A DNA stretch of 50,058 nucleotides from a virus: positions 1-50,058 of IMG/VR virus record IMGVR_UViG_3300025131_000066. One strand, given 5' to 3'. Below, piece after piece: positions 11,501-18,492 of this stretch. The position numbers and the translations under genes are program-made. Every line of letters begins with the position of its first letter. Position 1 is the first letter of the stretch. The notes beneath the pieces were generated by a model, which saw nothing but the letters and a program-made list of their open reading frames with translations, searched no databases and had not been told where the DNA came from.

Positions 11501-12947
11501 TTGGAAAGAAAATGCAGATACAATTTTTTCTAAAGAAAATTTATATAAACTAGAAGCAATTCATGGTTCAAAGTATAGAGAAGCTTTAGAAGATATGCTT
11601 AGAAGAATGAAAAGTGGTAAAAATAGACCTGCAAGTAATAATAAACTTACCAATCAAGTAATGGATTGGATTAATGGATCTGTAGGAACTATAATGTTCT
11701 TTAATATGCGATCTGCTTTATTGCAATCTATTTCTGCTTCTAACTTTGCAAACTGGACTTTTAATAATCCCTTGAAAATGGGGGCAGCTTTTGCTAATCA
11801 AAAACAATTTTGGAGTGATTTTGTTTTTATAATGAATTCTGACTATTTGGTTGATAGAAGAAAAGGATTGAAATTAAATATAAATGAAAATGAAATTGCA
11901 GATGCGGCAAAAAGTTCTAGAAATAAATCCAAAGCAGTTATTAATTATATATTAGAAAAGGGATATTTACCTACTAAATTTATGGATAGTTTTGCTATAG
12001 CTTCAGGAGGTTCTATGTTCTATAGAAATAGAATAAAGGACTTAATGAAAAATGAAGGTAAATCTCAGGAAGAAGCTGAAAAGCAAGCTATGGAAGAATT
12101 TAAAGAAAAATCTGAAGCTTCTCAGCAATCATCTGATCCAAGTAAAATCTCATCACAACAATCTAGTTTAATGGGTAGATTATTACTTCAATTTGTAAAC
12201 ACTCCAATGCAATATGCTAGATTACAAAAACGCGCTTTACAAGATTTAATAAACGGTAGAGGTTCTAAGAAAGAACATATAGGTAAAATTATGTATTATG
12301 GTGTGATTCAAAACCTATGGTTTAATGCAATGCAACAAGGTTTATTTTTATTAGGGTTTGAAGATGATGATGACGAAGAAAGAAAAAATAAAAAGACTTT
12401 TAATACTATAAATGGAATGATGGATAGTATTTTAAGAGGTACAGGATTTGGAGGAATGGTAATATCTGTTTTAAAAAATCTTGGAATAGATATATATGAG
12501 AGATCTCAAAAAAGTAGACCCGAATATTCGGCTGCATGGCAAGAATTACTTAATTTTTCTCCTGCTATTAGGAAAAAATTAATGAATTTAAAAAGTGCAG
12601 GATGGGAGTTTGATTCTAAAAAGCGAAGGAAAAATATTGCTAAAAAAGGTTTTGCTATAGATAATCCTGCCTGGGAGGCATTAGCTAAAGTTATAAGTAC
12701 CACTACTAATATTCCAGTAGATAGATTATTTGTAAAAGCTGAAAATATACAAGCTGCATTAGCAGAAGATACAGAAACTTACGAAAGTATATTTATGCTA
12801 TTAGGTTGGCCATCTTGGGATGTTAAACCAGAATCAAAAGACAAAGGCAAAAAGAAAAAAGTAAAACCACCATTCAAAATTAAGAAAAAGATTGAAATAG
12901 GAAAAAATAAACCTTTTAAATTAAGAAAGAAAATAACAATAAAATAA
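2595..12947 (+). CDS. Giant multidomain polyvalent virion protein A3 with zincin and HAD/kinase
   Basis: A 3450-residue protein. Visible segments in order: short helical N-terminus and acidic linker (1-120); long coiled coil (about 640-820); Gly-rich hydrophobic stretch (about 930-965) that could contact membranes; zincin-type metallopeptidase, HEVLH at 1380-1384 with a possible third ligand Glu1434/1435; a segment resembling sigma-factor region 2 (about 1560-1680, weak); EHTQP at 2185-2189 in a domain shared with B3; HAD phosphatase motif I DFDDT at 2402-2406, motif II Thr2678, Lys2715 and DDH 2734-2736, interrupted by a zeta-toxin/polynucleotide-kinase-like P-loop domain (Walker A 2436-2443); then a conserved C-terminal block (about 2790-3400) with NTPMQY near 3200 and hydrophobic helices. 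The tail is basic and repeated. Size, context and domain mix fit the polyvalent proteins that phages carry in the virion and inject. Activities are inferred from motifs only. Confidence 0.85.
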   Translation: MTRIEYAQTLINEGLPKEEFISLMDKYDKEDTDVLVEDNNVEKPTGVAEVTANETPQEEADNTELYLENISLESQSNQEELEESLNPENLLDIKATDGDPEKDGDPEKATIYISPTTLSAAEARKSYGEDLWNSITQEINTASGETVNTYGLYSGLDSIPWKDSENAVEVNILETIDVEDLEFLNLEEEKSLNVPYSARNKDGSSDWKLKYLKKTDKTRALKEGEQFVDKQVIHFDDPEKSGMGAVPAKSSDEYYYIPVYEKQGEGEFAEVETFEGLARPIDADVINTWKLGPDPITEPDSYAPGKGGELEQFEYSSLDVHETYANPLYQQEKLKELTTTFNEAREELRRDPSNPDLKAQVTELNKEVNIQQGLFKTSLANKLLSDAIEFNVPAEFGNLHISKYFTEDNEGNVEFKPAPEYASWNIKREDFDTEEEYIEERKNRNVHAFEKTINPRELVGDINKNFGYHGLVADWDEGYNYISVYKNGVYDSEGTTSGLINLEKTAEANGLKPSDFGVDEWYQLGDGLNFHATQSQTAKDIIKTKLEELGFSKTALLKETVAEGDLPFFMTWAKKGEYENVGKGLENLFNWMNDNKGEQALNRQTFSIYEKNPNKESDKFQKELKKLQDKASKSVNTNGAIEKKYLNSSKKYIEIYDERKVAAAEIGLEHNKTKASLEEIAQERHNVNVDIENLNSMHETKKNEIMRQVEMLEPGINYESEKEILIKKFFDWEETNYKPQYENLKTTWDNLEIKKDEIFASYESSFEEYQKHDAKLLEKSQKQQSRSTKFYNQIVNNLESANLYHNTLSIYKFTDRNIDKKLILALSETEGRGNVFTPLWNAFTKKITEAAGGEGIVLADLGSLVNDLSWQMGWISDKKHQSNDYMYNSVQSTMSGQAGAAASVMKDDAIDDTYAKAYGESTLGGMLICISEMAGAYVGGGFGMPGAIGLGTGFFFSSLTNSQEKIHKQKASFIENYKKANEGASTKQALGAFEEAFPKSMQTMYSYTQAAVEGVLSYVGGRIMGGSIRITPRIADAVTNKVLSVLTKRGGTITTADISLAVNEVIGKRMTKVFSTGKRAFGTGMDETLEELSQEFAAIGIDKVFQDLVDGQVDFQLPDMESQEWRDQMVHLVKVSFGVGALGGIYQASIKTDKVINESKYDKLDDSQKAELELLMNMRNNNLRSDRHLNNALDQINSDLESGKINEEEAQARIRKAEELHKVHNEIDNNLTGYSQYKIAQLLLQRNKLNMLLDNLDPKAAKGIVNTIDEINSQIESISGDKANIRTEIESTEEGVQMQRKLGEKIMESRGGGTITFAEDQQQFQQAMEEQNVGLTAIDLDGNVVDQSSADAMYLRDGTGNIIVNLEKMTELSSISAVTHEVLHDITADQLANMSPEQKTKLIEDFKTFLNPKELAAVQARLDKDYKGAGATTEEWFNAFHDEIVAGRIKYDEDVFQRMGKWIVDNILRPIFPGKFKKDLSFESAEGVYNFIKDYSLQTKSILEGKQADFTGEIKEKVYNRTNPLATDESITTVKEETITLDENGDVTLPTDVATSMNLSILDETSQNKSKRQNKRNETIDNFYNSFGRDRSREEWTKFLQTPEGIDIRNKMITEYMPDMIAIANQKGFDSPLDVAFEGIVPLVKHIEAFNPKANNDLAGYIGGYLGLKVGTGARNIQKKEDTKSIEELKEQGKQIVDTETTSTTKEKPEPSKALLKDKLDSKADEHYTSLLSEAAKLKKSELPTSYKSTPKLNPQGTVEMFLEDPKAIYTKGKSKGKNIAESITDKWLNNKDLNKQDIEALQPFINKHKDAIMSGAISEGHDPSGKSTGVQNILLKSLFDKGASAKFAKTGSRQGLDLQSKRNITPEFESKFLDLMGLTAAGTPNIRNKNKSSQAIKAVIDQVNKIMSNQAIREVNPEAKKSGEGKSKVMLSNNAQVVDNMRRGDLTQQVAEQLGVELGVVPKVTVTKEGYFANEDGKQVWREGMKKGKKGETKTYRVRDWDAKMPGTDQTYGERRDEILNEILEKMHPDAREMFRQSIGQQSKDSMYGNTAAFDKQIPKEKGRGDTEQSVPPVRNKYKDKGKLKPTFTIKGKDGKNKKVSFEEFINSPEFKNNEAAKLPYLKHIFEVIQADLKDNPQNIWFWEEVIDDAQNNQDHFLRFLAPIGFYPVDGKGNPIFDQKIVEEHTQPQNRVAKLLLQAAVNGKVNEIFPLIENTYMQGALLDVDDKMTKGEGYNYMNKMNEEFYDIAEAFLKGDATSKQIHKNAQKLFALTRYINDRVKIDLNKYKFIPTGKTFTEQMGVDSDILTPNILEAQRQLMEGLLAGKISLKMAKGLINQFIKLAPAQQKAKLETEKMLETTAVLSINEGLTTQEVLDKAAKIDEALKKANSLNQPVKKIRVFDFDDTLATTNSNVIYNKPNTTGKPSSDLKAIVMAGGPGSGKSSVVKKLGLQKQGYKVVNQDISLEWAKELVGLDPKEAEYDAVQRSVRGELGALARKIADKKLNQYTSEGKGVILDGTGASIKATEAKVKALKDKGYEVSMIYVETSKETALDRNRNRKERSLKDKIVETTWDSVNANKQVYKDKFGESFFEIDANESVKQLPTDVIDNIDSKLNETVRGKISPAEFAERGGEMETEGATWDFSEFSEVVDGKKGPLFSVAEKIQAARGTEDVFVLTARPQEAAGPIQQFLKSIGLSIPIDNITGLADSSPLAKSNWIVDKAAEGYNDFYFADDHTGNVKAVKDVLDVIDVKGKVQQAKVSLSNSADVNNQFNKYIEAASGVDWYKTYSEAKGKVVGKKKGRFGILLPPSAEDFLGLLYSTLAPGKIGEGQLKFYEELLLKPYAAAIANLTSDRVQLMQDFKELKKKLNIPKNLRKTNKSGFTNEQAVRVYLWNKTGEGVNNLSKKDLKELLDLVENDPQLKAFADGLLTITKGDGYSKPGKNWLSGTITTDLIDILNTTKRSKYLEVWKENADTIFSKENLYKLEAIHGSKYREALEDMLRRMKSGKNRPASNNKLTNQVMDWINGSVGTIMFFNMRSALLQSISASNFANWTFNNPLKMGAAFANQKQFWSDFVFIMNSDYLVDRRKGLKLNINENEIADAAKSSRNKSKAVINYILEKGYLPTKFMDSFAIASGGSMFYRNRIKDLMKNEGKSQEEAEKQAMEEFKEKSEASQQSSDPSKISSQQSSLMGRLLLQFVNTPMQYARLQKRALQDLINGRGSKKEHIGKIMYYGVIQNLWFNAMQQGLFLLGFEDDDDEERKNKKTFNTINGMMDSILRGTGFGGMVISVLKNLGIDIYERSQKSRPEYSAAWQELLNFSPAIRKKLMNLKSAGWEFDSKKRRKNIAKKGFAIDNPAWEALAKVISTTTNIPVDRLFVKAENIQAALAEDTETYESIFMLLGWPSWDVKPESKDKGKKKKVKPPFKIKKKIEIGKNKPFKLRKKITIK
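2883..2918 (+). repeat. Perfect tandem 18-base repeat inside A3
   Basis: Two adjacent identical 18-base units (2883-2900 and 2901-2918) encode DGDPEK twice in the acidic N-terminal linker of the giant protein. It looks like a replication-slippage duplication in a disordered region. Confidence 0.9.
9774..10872 (+). repeat. HAD-kinase segment, near-identical inverted copy of 22309-23407
   Basis: This segment of A3 encodes the HAD phosphatase with its nested kinase. The reverse complement of 22309-23407 in B3 matches it without any length change between HAD motifs I and II (276 residues in both). In the two 60-base stretches that I compared by eye, 2 and 5 bases differ, mostly at third codon positions. 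The rest of the two giant genes is much less alike. Confidence 0.85.
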
Positions 12948-12957
12948 ACCAATCAAA

Positions 12958-13332
12958 ATGAATATAAAAAAGAGTCCCTTAAGACAAGTAAATTTACATT
13001 TATCTAAAAATTCAAAAAATAAAGATGAAAATAAAATCACCGCTGGAGGTTTTAGTGAATTACAAAAAAGAGAAGGAAATATTGGTGCTGGAGGAGCTTT
13101 AAAATTTAACTATCCAAAAGGATCTACACAATTTGGAATTGGTGGTTTTAAACCTATTACCAAAGATCCTTATTCTGATTTTAAAGGAGCTGGAGGATTA
13201 AATGTTGAACAAAGTTTTAAGTTGGGTGATAAATGGAAAGGTAGTATTAAAGGGGGGCTTAATAAAGGAATTGGGAAAAATTTTGATCTGAAAGATTTTC
13301 AATTTGGAGTTTCATTTACTAAAAAATTTTAA
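12958..13332 (+). CDS. Small glycine-rich beta protein of unknown function
   Basis: A 124-residue protein that I do not recognise. It starts 10 bases after giant A3 and is probably in the same transcript. The sequence alternates polar and hydrophobic residues with glycine turns (GAGGALKFNYPKGS, GAGGLNVEQSFKLG, SIKGGLNKGIG) and ends in an aromatic residue (VSFTKKF), which resembles strands of a small beta-barrel or beta-sheet protein. There is no signal peptide, so it is not a normally exported outer-membrane protein. The N-terminus is basic. No counterpart is visible beside giant B3, where a 247-residue fibre-like protein sits instead. It could be a virion component delivered with the giant protein. 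That is an inference from position only. Confidence 0.6.
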   Translation: MNIKKSPLRQVNLHLSKNSKNKDENKITAGGFSELQKREGNIGAGGALKFNYPKGSTQFGIGGFKPITKDPYSDFKGAGGLNVEQSFKLGDKWKGSIKGGLNKGIGKNFDLKDFQFGVSFTKKF

Positions 13333-13363
13333 AAATAAATAATATAAACTAAAAAAAACAAAT

Positions 13364-16300
13364 ATGATGAAAACTTTACTAAAAACAATTTTAATATCCT
13401 TATTTATAGGATTAGGAATTATTTCAACCACCGCTCAATGCGATAATGGAAATAATATATATCCATCAACTCCATATACTCCTACGCCTAATGCTTGGAG
13501 TACTGCCTCAGGAAATAGCTGGGCAGGTGAAATAATACCAATAAACGTAAGAGCGGGTTATGAATATCAATTCTCAACTTGTGGAACTTATGGAGGTATG
13601 ACTGCACGTTATGATACTCAACTATCTCTTTATGATGATAATGGAACTAATATAGCTTATAATGATGATTATTCAGGTTGTTCACTTCAAAGTTATATAG
13701 CTTGGACTGCAACATATGATGGTGTTGCTTATTTACACCTGAATGAATATAGTTGTCAATCAAATCAAACCGCTACAGAGGTAATGATATACTCTACCCC
13801 CGCAGCTGCACCAGTAGCTTGTGCTACTTTAGATTATAGAGAAGATTTTGAATCTGGCTCTAGTGATATAGCAATTACTTCCGGTATTGGTGGATCAGGT
13901 GTTATAGATGCTACTTCTGGAAATAGTAGTTTAAATGGTTTACATTTACAAGGGAACACTAGTTCTTATTGGTACACTCCATATAATACAGGTGCTGATG
14001 CTTTTAATAGCTCTCCACATCACATTGTCACTGCTTCAAGAGATATATGTGCTTCAACAGATCCTAATATAAAACTTACATTTGACAAAATGCAAACTTA
14101 TACTTGGAACGTTAATTATTGTTGGTTTAGATTAACAGTTAATGGAACTCCAATTTCTGATGTAAATGGTAATATATATTTTAATGGCTCTAATAACACG
14201 TGGGCTCCAATGGAATATGATCTTTCAGCTTATGCTAATGTTGATTTTACCGTAGCGTGGGAATCATGTAATAAATATTACACAGGATATACGTCTACTG
14301 GAATGGGTGGAGATGCTGTTTATATTGATAATATAACTATAAGACAATCTGTAGGAGTTAGTCCTCCAACAACACCTGGTGTTATAGTAGGTGATGATCA
14401 ACCAAACGAAGCAACTCAAAATCTTACTTACACGGTAGCAATAGATAATAATGTAGTATCTTATACTTGGACAGTTCCTACTAATTGGACTATTATGTCT
14501 GGTCAAGGAACTAATACGATAACTGCAGCAGCGGGAAACTACGATGGTAATATATCTGTAGTAGCTACTAATAGTGCTGGGAGTTCTTCTCCAAGAACAA
14601 TGGCTGTAGACGTAGCTTTGATTGAGAGAAATTTTCCATATTCAGAAGGTTTCGATAATGAAACTCTTGATGGAACATCTGCTTCTTTAACTGGTTTTAC
14701 TTTCGATGCTAATGGTTGGAGAAATATATCGGGTGATAATGCAGATTGGAGAACTTATTCAGGGACTACACCTAGTAGTTATACTGGTACAAGCGGAATA
14801 GATCATAGTATAGGAACTTCTTTAGGAAGATACTTGTATATGGAATCTTCATCTCCAATGTATCCTAATAAAACATTTGATTTATTATCCCCTGCATTTG
14901 ATTTAAGATCAACTACGACTCCTATCCTAACCTTTTGGTTTAACATGGAAACTGATAATACAAACTCTGAATTAGCTTTAACATATAGTTTAGATAACGG
15001 TGATACATGGAGCAATGATGTTGCTTTTATGGATCATTCAGTTAGTGGTTCACCAAATGTAGTAGGAGATATGGGGAGTAATTGGAGACAAGGATTAGTT
15101 GATTTAACTTTCTTACAAGCAGAGAGAAGTGTTATGTTTAAAATAACAGGGACTACAGGCAGTACATATTCCTCTGATTTATGTTTAGACGATGTTAAAT
15201 TAGTTGATGCAGTAACTACGTCAGTTGATGTTGGAGAAAACTTAACTATCAGTGCTAACTACAGCGGAGCTACTGGGTTTGTTTTAAATGGAACAGATGC
15301 TCAAGTTGTAACATCTAATAATTCTTCAATTCCAGATTTAACTATTAATAATGGTAATGGAGTTACGATTAATGGAGACTTAACTGTTGCAGCCTTAACG
15401 TTGACAAATGGACACGTTACGATTGGTTCTGGAGATGTTTTAACGACTGATGCGATTGCAGGGACATTCAGTACTAACAATCATATAATAGGGTCTGTAA
15501 GACGCACATCTAATAATACTGGAGTTAAAGTATTTCCAGTTGGTGATGGTATAAAATATAGACCTGTCTCATTAGTGCCTCAAACGAGTTCTACTAGTGA
15601 CTATACAGTTATATATAATAATACGGCTCACAGTTCAGTTGACTTTTCTACATATCCTAATGGAACTCCAACAGGTAGTAATTTACATTCTATAGCTAAC
15701 GGATATTTCTGGGATATAGAAAAAGGTGTAGGATCTACTCCAGCTAGAATCGGTATAGGTTGGGATGCTACAATGAATGTTACAGTGGCTAACGATATAG
15801 TTGTTGCTCATTACAATTCATCAACAAGTCAATGGGAAAATATCATGGGTGGTAACGTAGCTACTGGAACTGCTTCAAGTGGTTTAGCTCTATCAGATTA
15901 TACCTCAGATTTTAGCCCATTTGGATTTGGAGATCTAAGTGGTGGTAATGTTTTACCTATAGAACTATTATCTTTTACTGGTACAGAACATCATGGAGAA
16001 GTAACTCTTAATTGGAATGTGGCTTCACAGATTAACAATGATATGTTTCAAATACATAAATCAATAGATGCTAAACAATGGGAGTTTGTAGGTGCTGTTA
16101 GAGGTAACGGTAATACTAATGCTGAATTTAGCTATTATTTAATTGATGACAAGCCTTATACGGGAAGATCATACTACAGACTAAAACAAGTGGATTACGA
16201 TGGTAGAGAGGAAACATTTAAACCTATAACTATTAATGTAGAATCTACAGTTGAAGTAAACGTAAGCCCTAATCCTGCAGAAGGAGCTATATCTCTTAGA

Positions 16301-16492
16301 AGCAATGAGATGTTATATGGTATAACAACTGTTACAATTGTAAATGCTATAGGTAAGATAATGTACGAAGAAACTTTTGATAATAAATTCAACACACTAA
16401 AGATAGATCTTGAAAATTATGCAAAAGGATTTTATTTGTTAAACTTAAAAAATAATCAAAAAAACGAAACACTTAGATTTATAAAGAAATAA
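13364..16492 (+). CDS. Secreted multidomain surface protein with T9SS sorting domain
   Basis: A 1042-residue protein of the kind made by Bacteroidetes cells. Residues 1-25 form a signal peptide (MMKT start, hydrophobic core, TTAQC). Then come a pre-peptidase-C-terminal-like beta domain (about 30-145), two MAM/jelly-roll-like domains starting EDFES and EGFDNE, with a PKD-like domain between them (about 335-420), a repetitive beta segment (about 625-860), a Bacteroidetes-typical module LPIELLSFTG...YYRLKQVDYDG (864-962), and a type A Por/type IX secretion sorting domain at 963-1042 (VSPNP start, GFYLLNL, ending RFIKK). It should be exported by Sec and then moved across the outer membrane by the host T9SS. 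A second ATG follows directly at 13367. Its role in a phage is unknown: surface modification, adhesion, or superinfection exclusion are possible. No catalytic motif was seen. Confidence 0.85.
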   Translation: MMKTLLKTILISLFIGLGIISTTAQCDNGNNIYPSTPYTPTPNAWSTASGNSWAGEIIPINVRAGYEYQFSTCGTYGGMTARYDTQLSLYDDNGTNIAYNDDYSGCSLQSYIAWTATYDGVAYLHLNEYSCQSNQTATEVMIYSTPAAAPVACATLDYREDFESGSSDIAITSGIGGSGVIDATSGNSSLNGLHLQGNTSSYWYTPYNTGADAFNSSPHHIVTASRDICASTDPNIKLTFDKMQTYTWNVNYCWFRLTVNGTPISDVNGNIYFNGSNNTWAPMEYDLSAYANVDFTVAWESCNKYYTGYTSTGMGGDAVYIDNITIRQSVGVSPPTTPGVIVGDDQPNEATQNLTYTVAIDNNVVSYTWTVPTNWTIMSGQGTNTITAAAGNYDGNISVVATNSAGSSSPRTMAVDVALIERNFPYSEGFDNETLDGTSASLTGFTFDANGWRNISGDNADWRTYSGTTPSSYTGTSGIDHSIGTSLGRYLYMESSSPMYPNKTFDLLSPAFDLRSTTTPILTFWFNMETDNTNSELALTYSLDNGDTWSNDVAFMDHSVSGSPNVVGDMGSNWRQGLVDLTFLQAERSVMFKITGTTGSTYSSDLCLDDVKLVDAVTTSVDVGENLTISANYSGATGFVLNGTDAQVVTSNNSSIPDLTINNGNGVTINGDLTVAALTLTNGHVTIGSGDVLTTDAIAGTFSTNNHIIGSVRRTSNNTGVKVFPVGDGIKYRPVSLVPQTSSTSDYTVIYNNTAHSSVDFSTYPNGTPTGSNLHSIANGYFWDIEKGVGSTPARIGIGWDATMNVTVANDIVVAHYNSSTSQWENIMGGNVATGTASSGLALSDYTSDFSPFGFGDLSGGNVLPIELLSFTGTEHHGEVTLNWNVASQINNDMFQIHKSIDAKQWEFVGAVRGNGNTNAEFSYYLIDDKPYTGRSYYRLKQVDYDGREETFKPITINVESTVEVNVSPNPAEGAISLRSNEMLYGITTVTIVNAIGKIMYEETFDNKFNTLKIDLENYAKGFYLLNLKNNQKNETLRFIKK

Positions 16493-16529
16493 TCAAGAAA
16501 AAATAAATAATATATAATATATAATATAG

Positions 16530-18389
16530 ATGGAATTATCAAATAATATCTTGTCGAATATAACCGTGTACATGAAATATGCTAAGTATATACCAGAGTT
16601 AAACAGAAGAGAATCATGGGAGGAACTAGTAACTCGTAATAAAAACATGCACATAAAACGGTATCCAGAGTTGAAAGATAATATTGAAGAAAGCTATAAA
16701 TTTGTATATGATAAAAAGATTCTACCGTCTATGCGTAGTTTACAGTTCGGTGGTAAACCTATTGAGATTTCTCCTAATAGAGTTTATAACTGTGCGTATC
16801 TACCCATAGACAGCGTGGATTCTTTTAGTGAGGTTATGTTCTTATTACTTGGTGGAACTGGTGTTGGTTACTCAGTACAACAACATCATATTAAACAACT
16901 ACCATTAGTAAATAAACCTTACTTAAAAAGAAAAAGAAGATATTTAATTGGAGATTCTATTGAAGGGTGGGCTGATGCTATTAAGGTTCTTATGAAGTCT
17001 TATTTGAATGGAAAAAGTTCTAGAATAGAATTTGATTTCTCAGATATAAGACCTAAAGGAGCTCAATTAGTTACATCAGGTGGTAAAGCCCCTGGTCCTC
17101 AACCTCTAAAAGAATGTATCCTTAAAGTCACTGGTATCTTAGATCATAAAGAAGATGGAGAAAAATTGTCTTCATTGGAAGTTCATGATATTGTTTGTTA
17201 TATAGCAGATGCTGTATTAGCGGGTGGTATTCGTAGAGCAGCTTTAATATCTTTATTCTCTGCAGATGACCATGAAATGATATCTTGTAAAACTGGTAAT
17301 TGGTGGGAAAATAACCCTCAACGAGGAAGATCTAATAATTCAGCATGTTTAATGAGACATAAAATTACTAAAGAGTTTTTTATGGAATTGTGGAAACGTG
17401 TAGAGCTAAGTAAGAGTGGTGAACCTGGAATATATCTAAATAACGATAAAGATTGGGGAACTAATCCATGTTGTGAGATTGCTCTAAGACCTTATCAATT
17501 CTGTAATCTGTGCGAAGTTAATGCTTCAGATATAGAATCTCAAGAGGATTTAAATGCAAGAGTTAAGGCAGCAGCATTCATAGGAACGTTGCAAGCAGGT
17601 TATACAGATTTTCATTACTTAAGAGAGATATGGAAAGAGACTACAGAGAAAGATGCTTTGATAGGAATATCAATGACAGGTATAGGTAGTGGAAGAGTTT
17701 TAGGTTATGATATGGAGAAAGCTGCAGACGTAGTTAAAAGAGAGAATTCTAGAGTAGCTAAGCTAATTGGGATTAACAAAGCTGCACGCTGCACGACCGT
17801 GAAGCCAGCTGGGACGACATCTCTGGCATTAGGGACATCATCTGGTATACATGCATGGCATAACAAATATTATGTCCGTAGGGTGAGAGTTGGAAAAAAC
17901 GAAAGTATATACAAATACTTAAAAGAAAACCATCCTTCACTGTTAGAAGATGATTATTTTAGAGCTCATGATACTGCTGTAATATCTATCCCACAAAAAG
18001 CTCCTGCTGGTTCAATTCTAAGAACTGAATCTCCATTTGCTTTGCTAGAACGTATAAAACAAATAGCTAAAAACTGGATAGCACCGGGTCATAGAAAAGG
18101 TAGTAACACTCACAATGTGTCTGCTACGATTTCCTTGAAAGATAATGAGTGGAAGGATGCTGGAGAATGGATGTGGAATAATAGAGAATACTATAATGGA
18201 TTATCTGTTCTACCTTATGATGGTGGTAGTTATATCCAAGCTCCATTTGAAGACATATCAGCGGCTCAATATAGTGAGATGTTAAAAACCTTAGAAGAGA
18301 TAGATTTAACTAATATAATAGAAACAGACGATGAAACAGATTTAGCAGGTGAATTAGCTTGTGCTGGTGGATCGTGTGAAATAAAATAA
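16530..18389 (+). CDS. nrdJ: Class II (adenosylcobalamin-dependent) ribonucleotide reductase, short form
   Basis: A 619-residue reductase converting ribonucleotides to deoxyribonucleotides for phage DNA synthesis. It resembles the monomeric RTPR type of Lactobacillus leichmannii. Residues that match by position: Cys88 in RVYNCAYLP (equivalent to Cys119), the finger loop NPCCEI with the presumed thiyl radical at Cys314 and acid Glu316 (Cys408/Glu410), Cys325 exactly 11 residues on (Cys419), the phosphate-binding PAGTTS motif, and the C-terminal shuttle pair Cys611/Cys616 in ACAGGSCEIK. No partner small subunit is present, as expected for class II. The distance Cys88-Cys314 is about 60 residues shorter than in RTPR, which suggests a reduced allosteric insertion. 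It is the last plus-strand gene, 37 bases after the T9SS gene and before a terminator. The A/T-only leader (TATAATATA repeats) has no Shine-Dalgarno site. Confidence 0.88.
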   Translation: MELSNNILSNITVYMKYAKYIPELNRRESWEELVTRNKNMHIKRYPELKDNIEESYKFVYDKKILPSMRSLQFGGKPIEISPNRVYNCAYLPIDSVDSFSEVMFLLLGGTGVGYSVQQHHIKQLPLVNKPYLKRKRRYLIGDSIEGWADAIKVLMKSYLNGKSSRIEFDFSDIRPKGAQLVTSGGKAPGPQPLKECILKVTGILDHKEDGEKLSSLEVHDIVCYIADAVLAGGIRRAALISLFSADDHEMISCKTGNWWENNPQRGRSNNSACLMRHKITKEFFMELWKRVELSKSGEPGIYLNNDKDWGTNPCCEIALRPYQFCNLCEVNASDIESQEDLNARVKAAAFIGTLQAGYTDFHYLREIWKETTEKDALIGISMTGIGSGRVLGYDMEKAADVVKRENSRVAKLIGINKAARCTTVKPAGTTSLALGTSSGIHAWHNKYYVRRVRVGKNESIYKYLKENHPSLLEDDYFRAHDTAVISIPQKAPAGSILRTESPFALLERIKQIAKNWIAPGHRKGSNTHNVSATISLKDNEWKDAGEWMWNNREYYNGLSVLPYDGGSYIQAPFEDISAAQYSEMLKTLEEIDLTNIIETDDETDLAGELACAGGSCEIK

Positions 18390-18407
18390 ACTTAATATAA
18401 CTAAAAA

Positions 18408-18442
18408 TAAAAAGGGGACCTCGTAATGAGATCCCCTTTTTT
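18408..18442. terminator. Bidirectional intrinsic terminator at the convergence point
   Basis: A hairpin with arms GGGGACCTC (18414-18422) and GAGATCCCC (18428-18436), one C/A mismatch and a 5-base loop, is flanked by an A-run on the left and T6 on the right (18437-18442). It lies between the stop of the reductase (plus) and the stop of the 247-residue gene (minus) and can serve both. Confidence 0.85.
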
Positions 18443-18448
18443 GGTTAC

Positions 18449-18486
18449 AGGAACTTTGGGTATGGTGCCCATTTTTCTTAGTTCCT
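18449..18486. repeat. Nested inverted repeat between convergent genes
   Basis: Outer arms AGGAACT (18449-18455) and AGTTCCT (18480-18486) enclose inner arms TGGG (18457-18460) and CCCA (18468-18471). It sits just past the stop of the minus-strand 247-residue gene. It lacks a T-run for a classic terminator. It could protect or shape a 3' RNA end. Confidence 0.55.
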
Positions 18487-18492
18487 AAATTA

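Noticed and set aside
2595-12947. Virion RNA polymerase inside the giants, as in N4-like or crAss-like phages
   Set aside because: I found no DxDxD-type metal-binding motif or T7-like polymerase motif in either giant. The visible motifs are zincin, EHxxP, HAD and P-loop kinase.
16501-16530. TATAATATA repeats before nrdJ as a promoter
   Set aside because: Similar A/T runs precede several start codons in the window (584, 41547, 44655) at distances too short for a promoter. I found no clear Bacteroidetes TAnnTTTG element, so they are more likely unstructured translation leaders.
13364-18389. Host chromosome flanking an integrated prophage
   Set aside because: The T9SS-type gene alone could suggest host DNA, but it lies within a continuous phage transcript with short spacers, with no integrase, tRNA or attachment-site repeat nearby.
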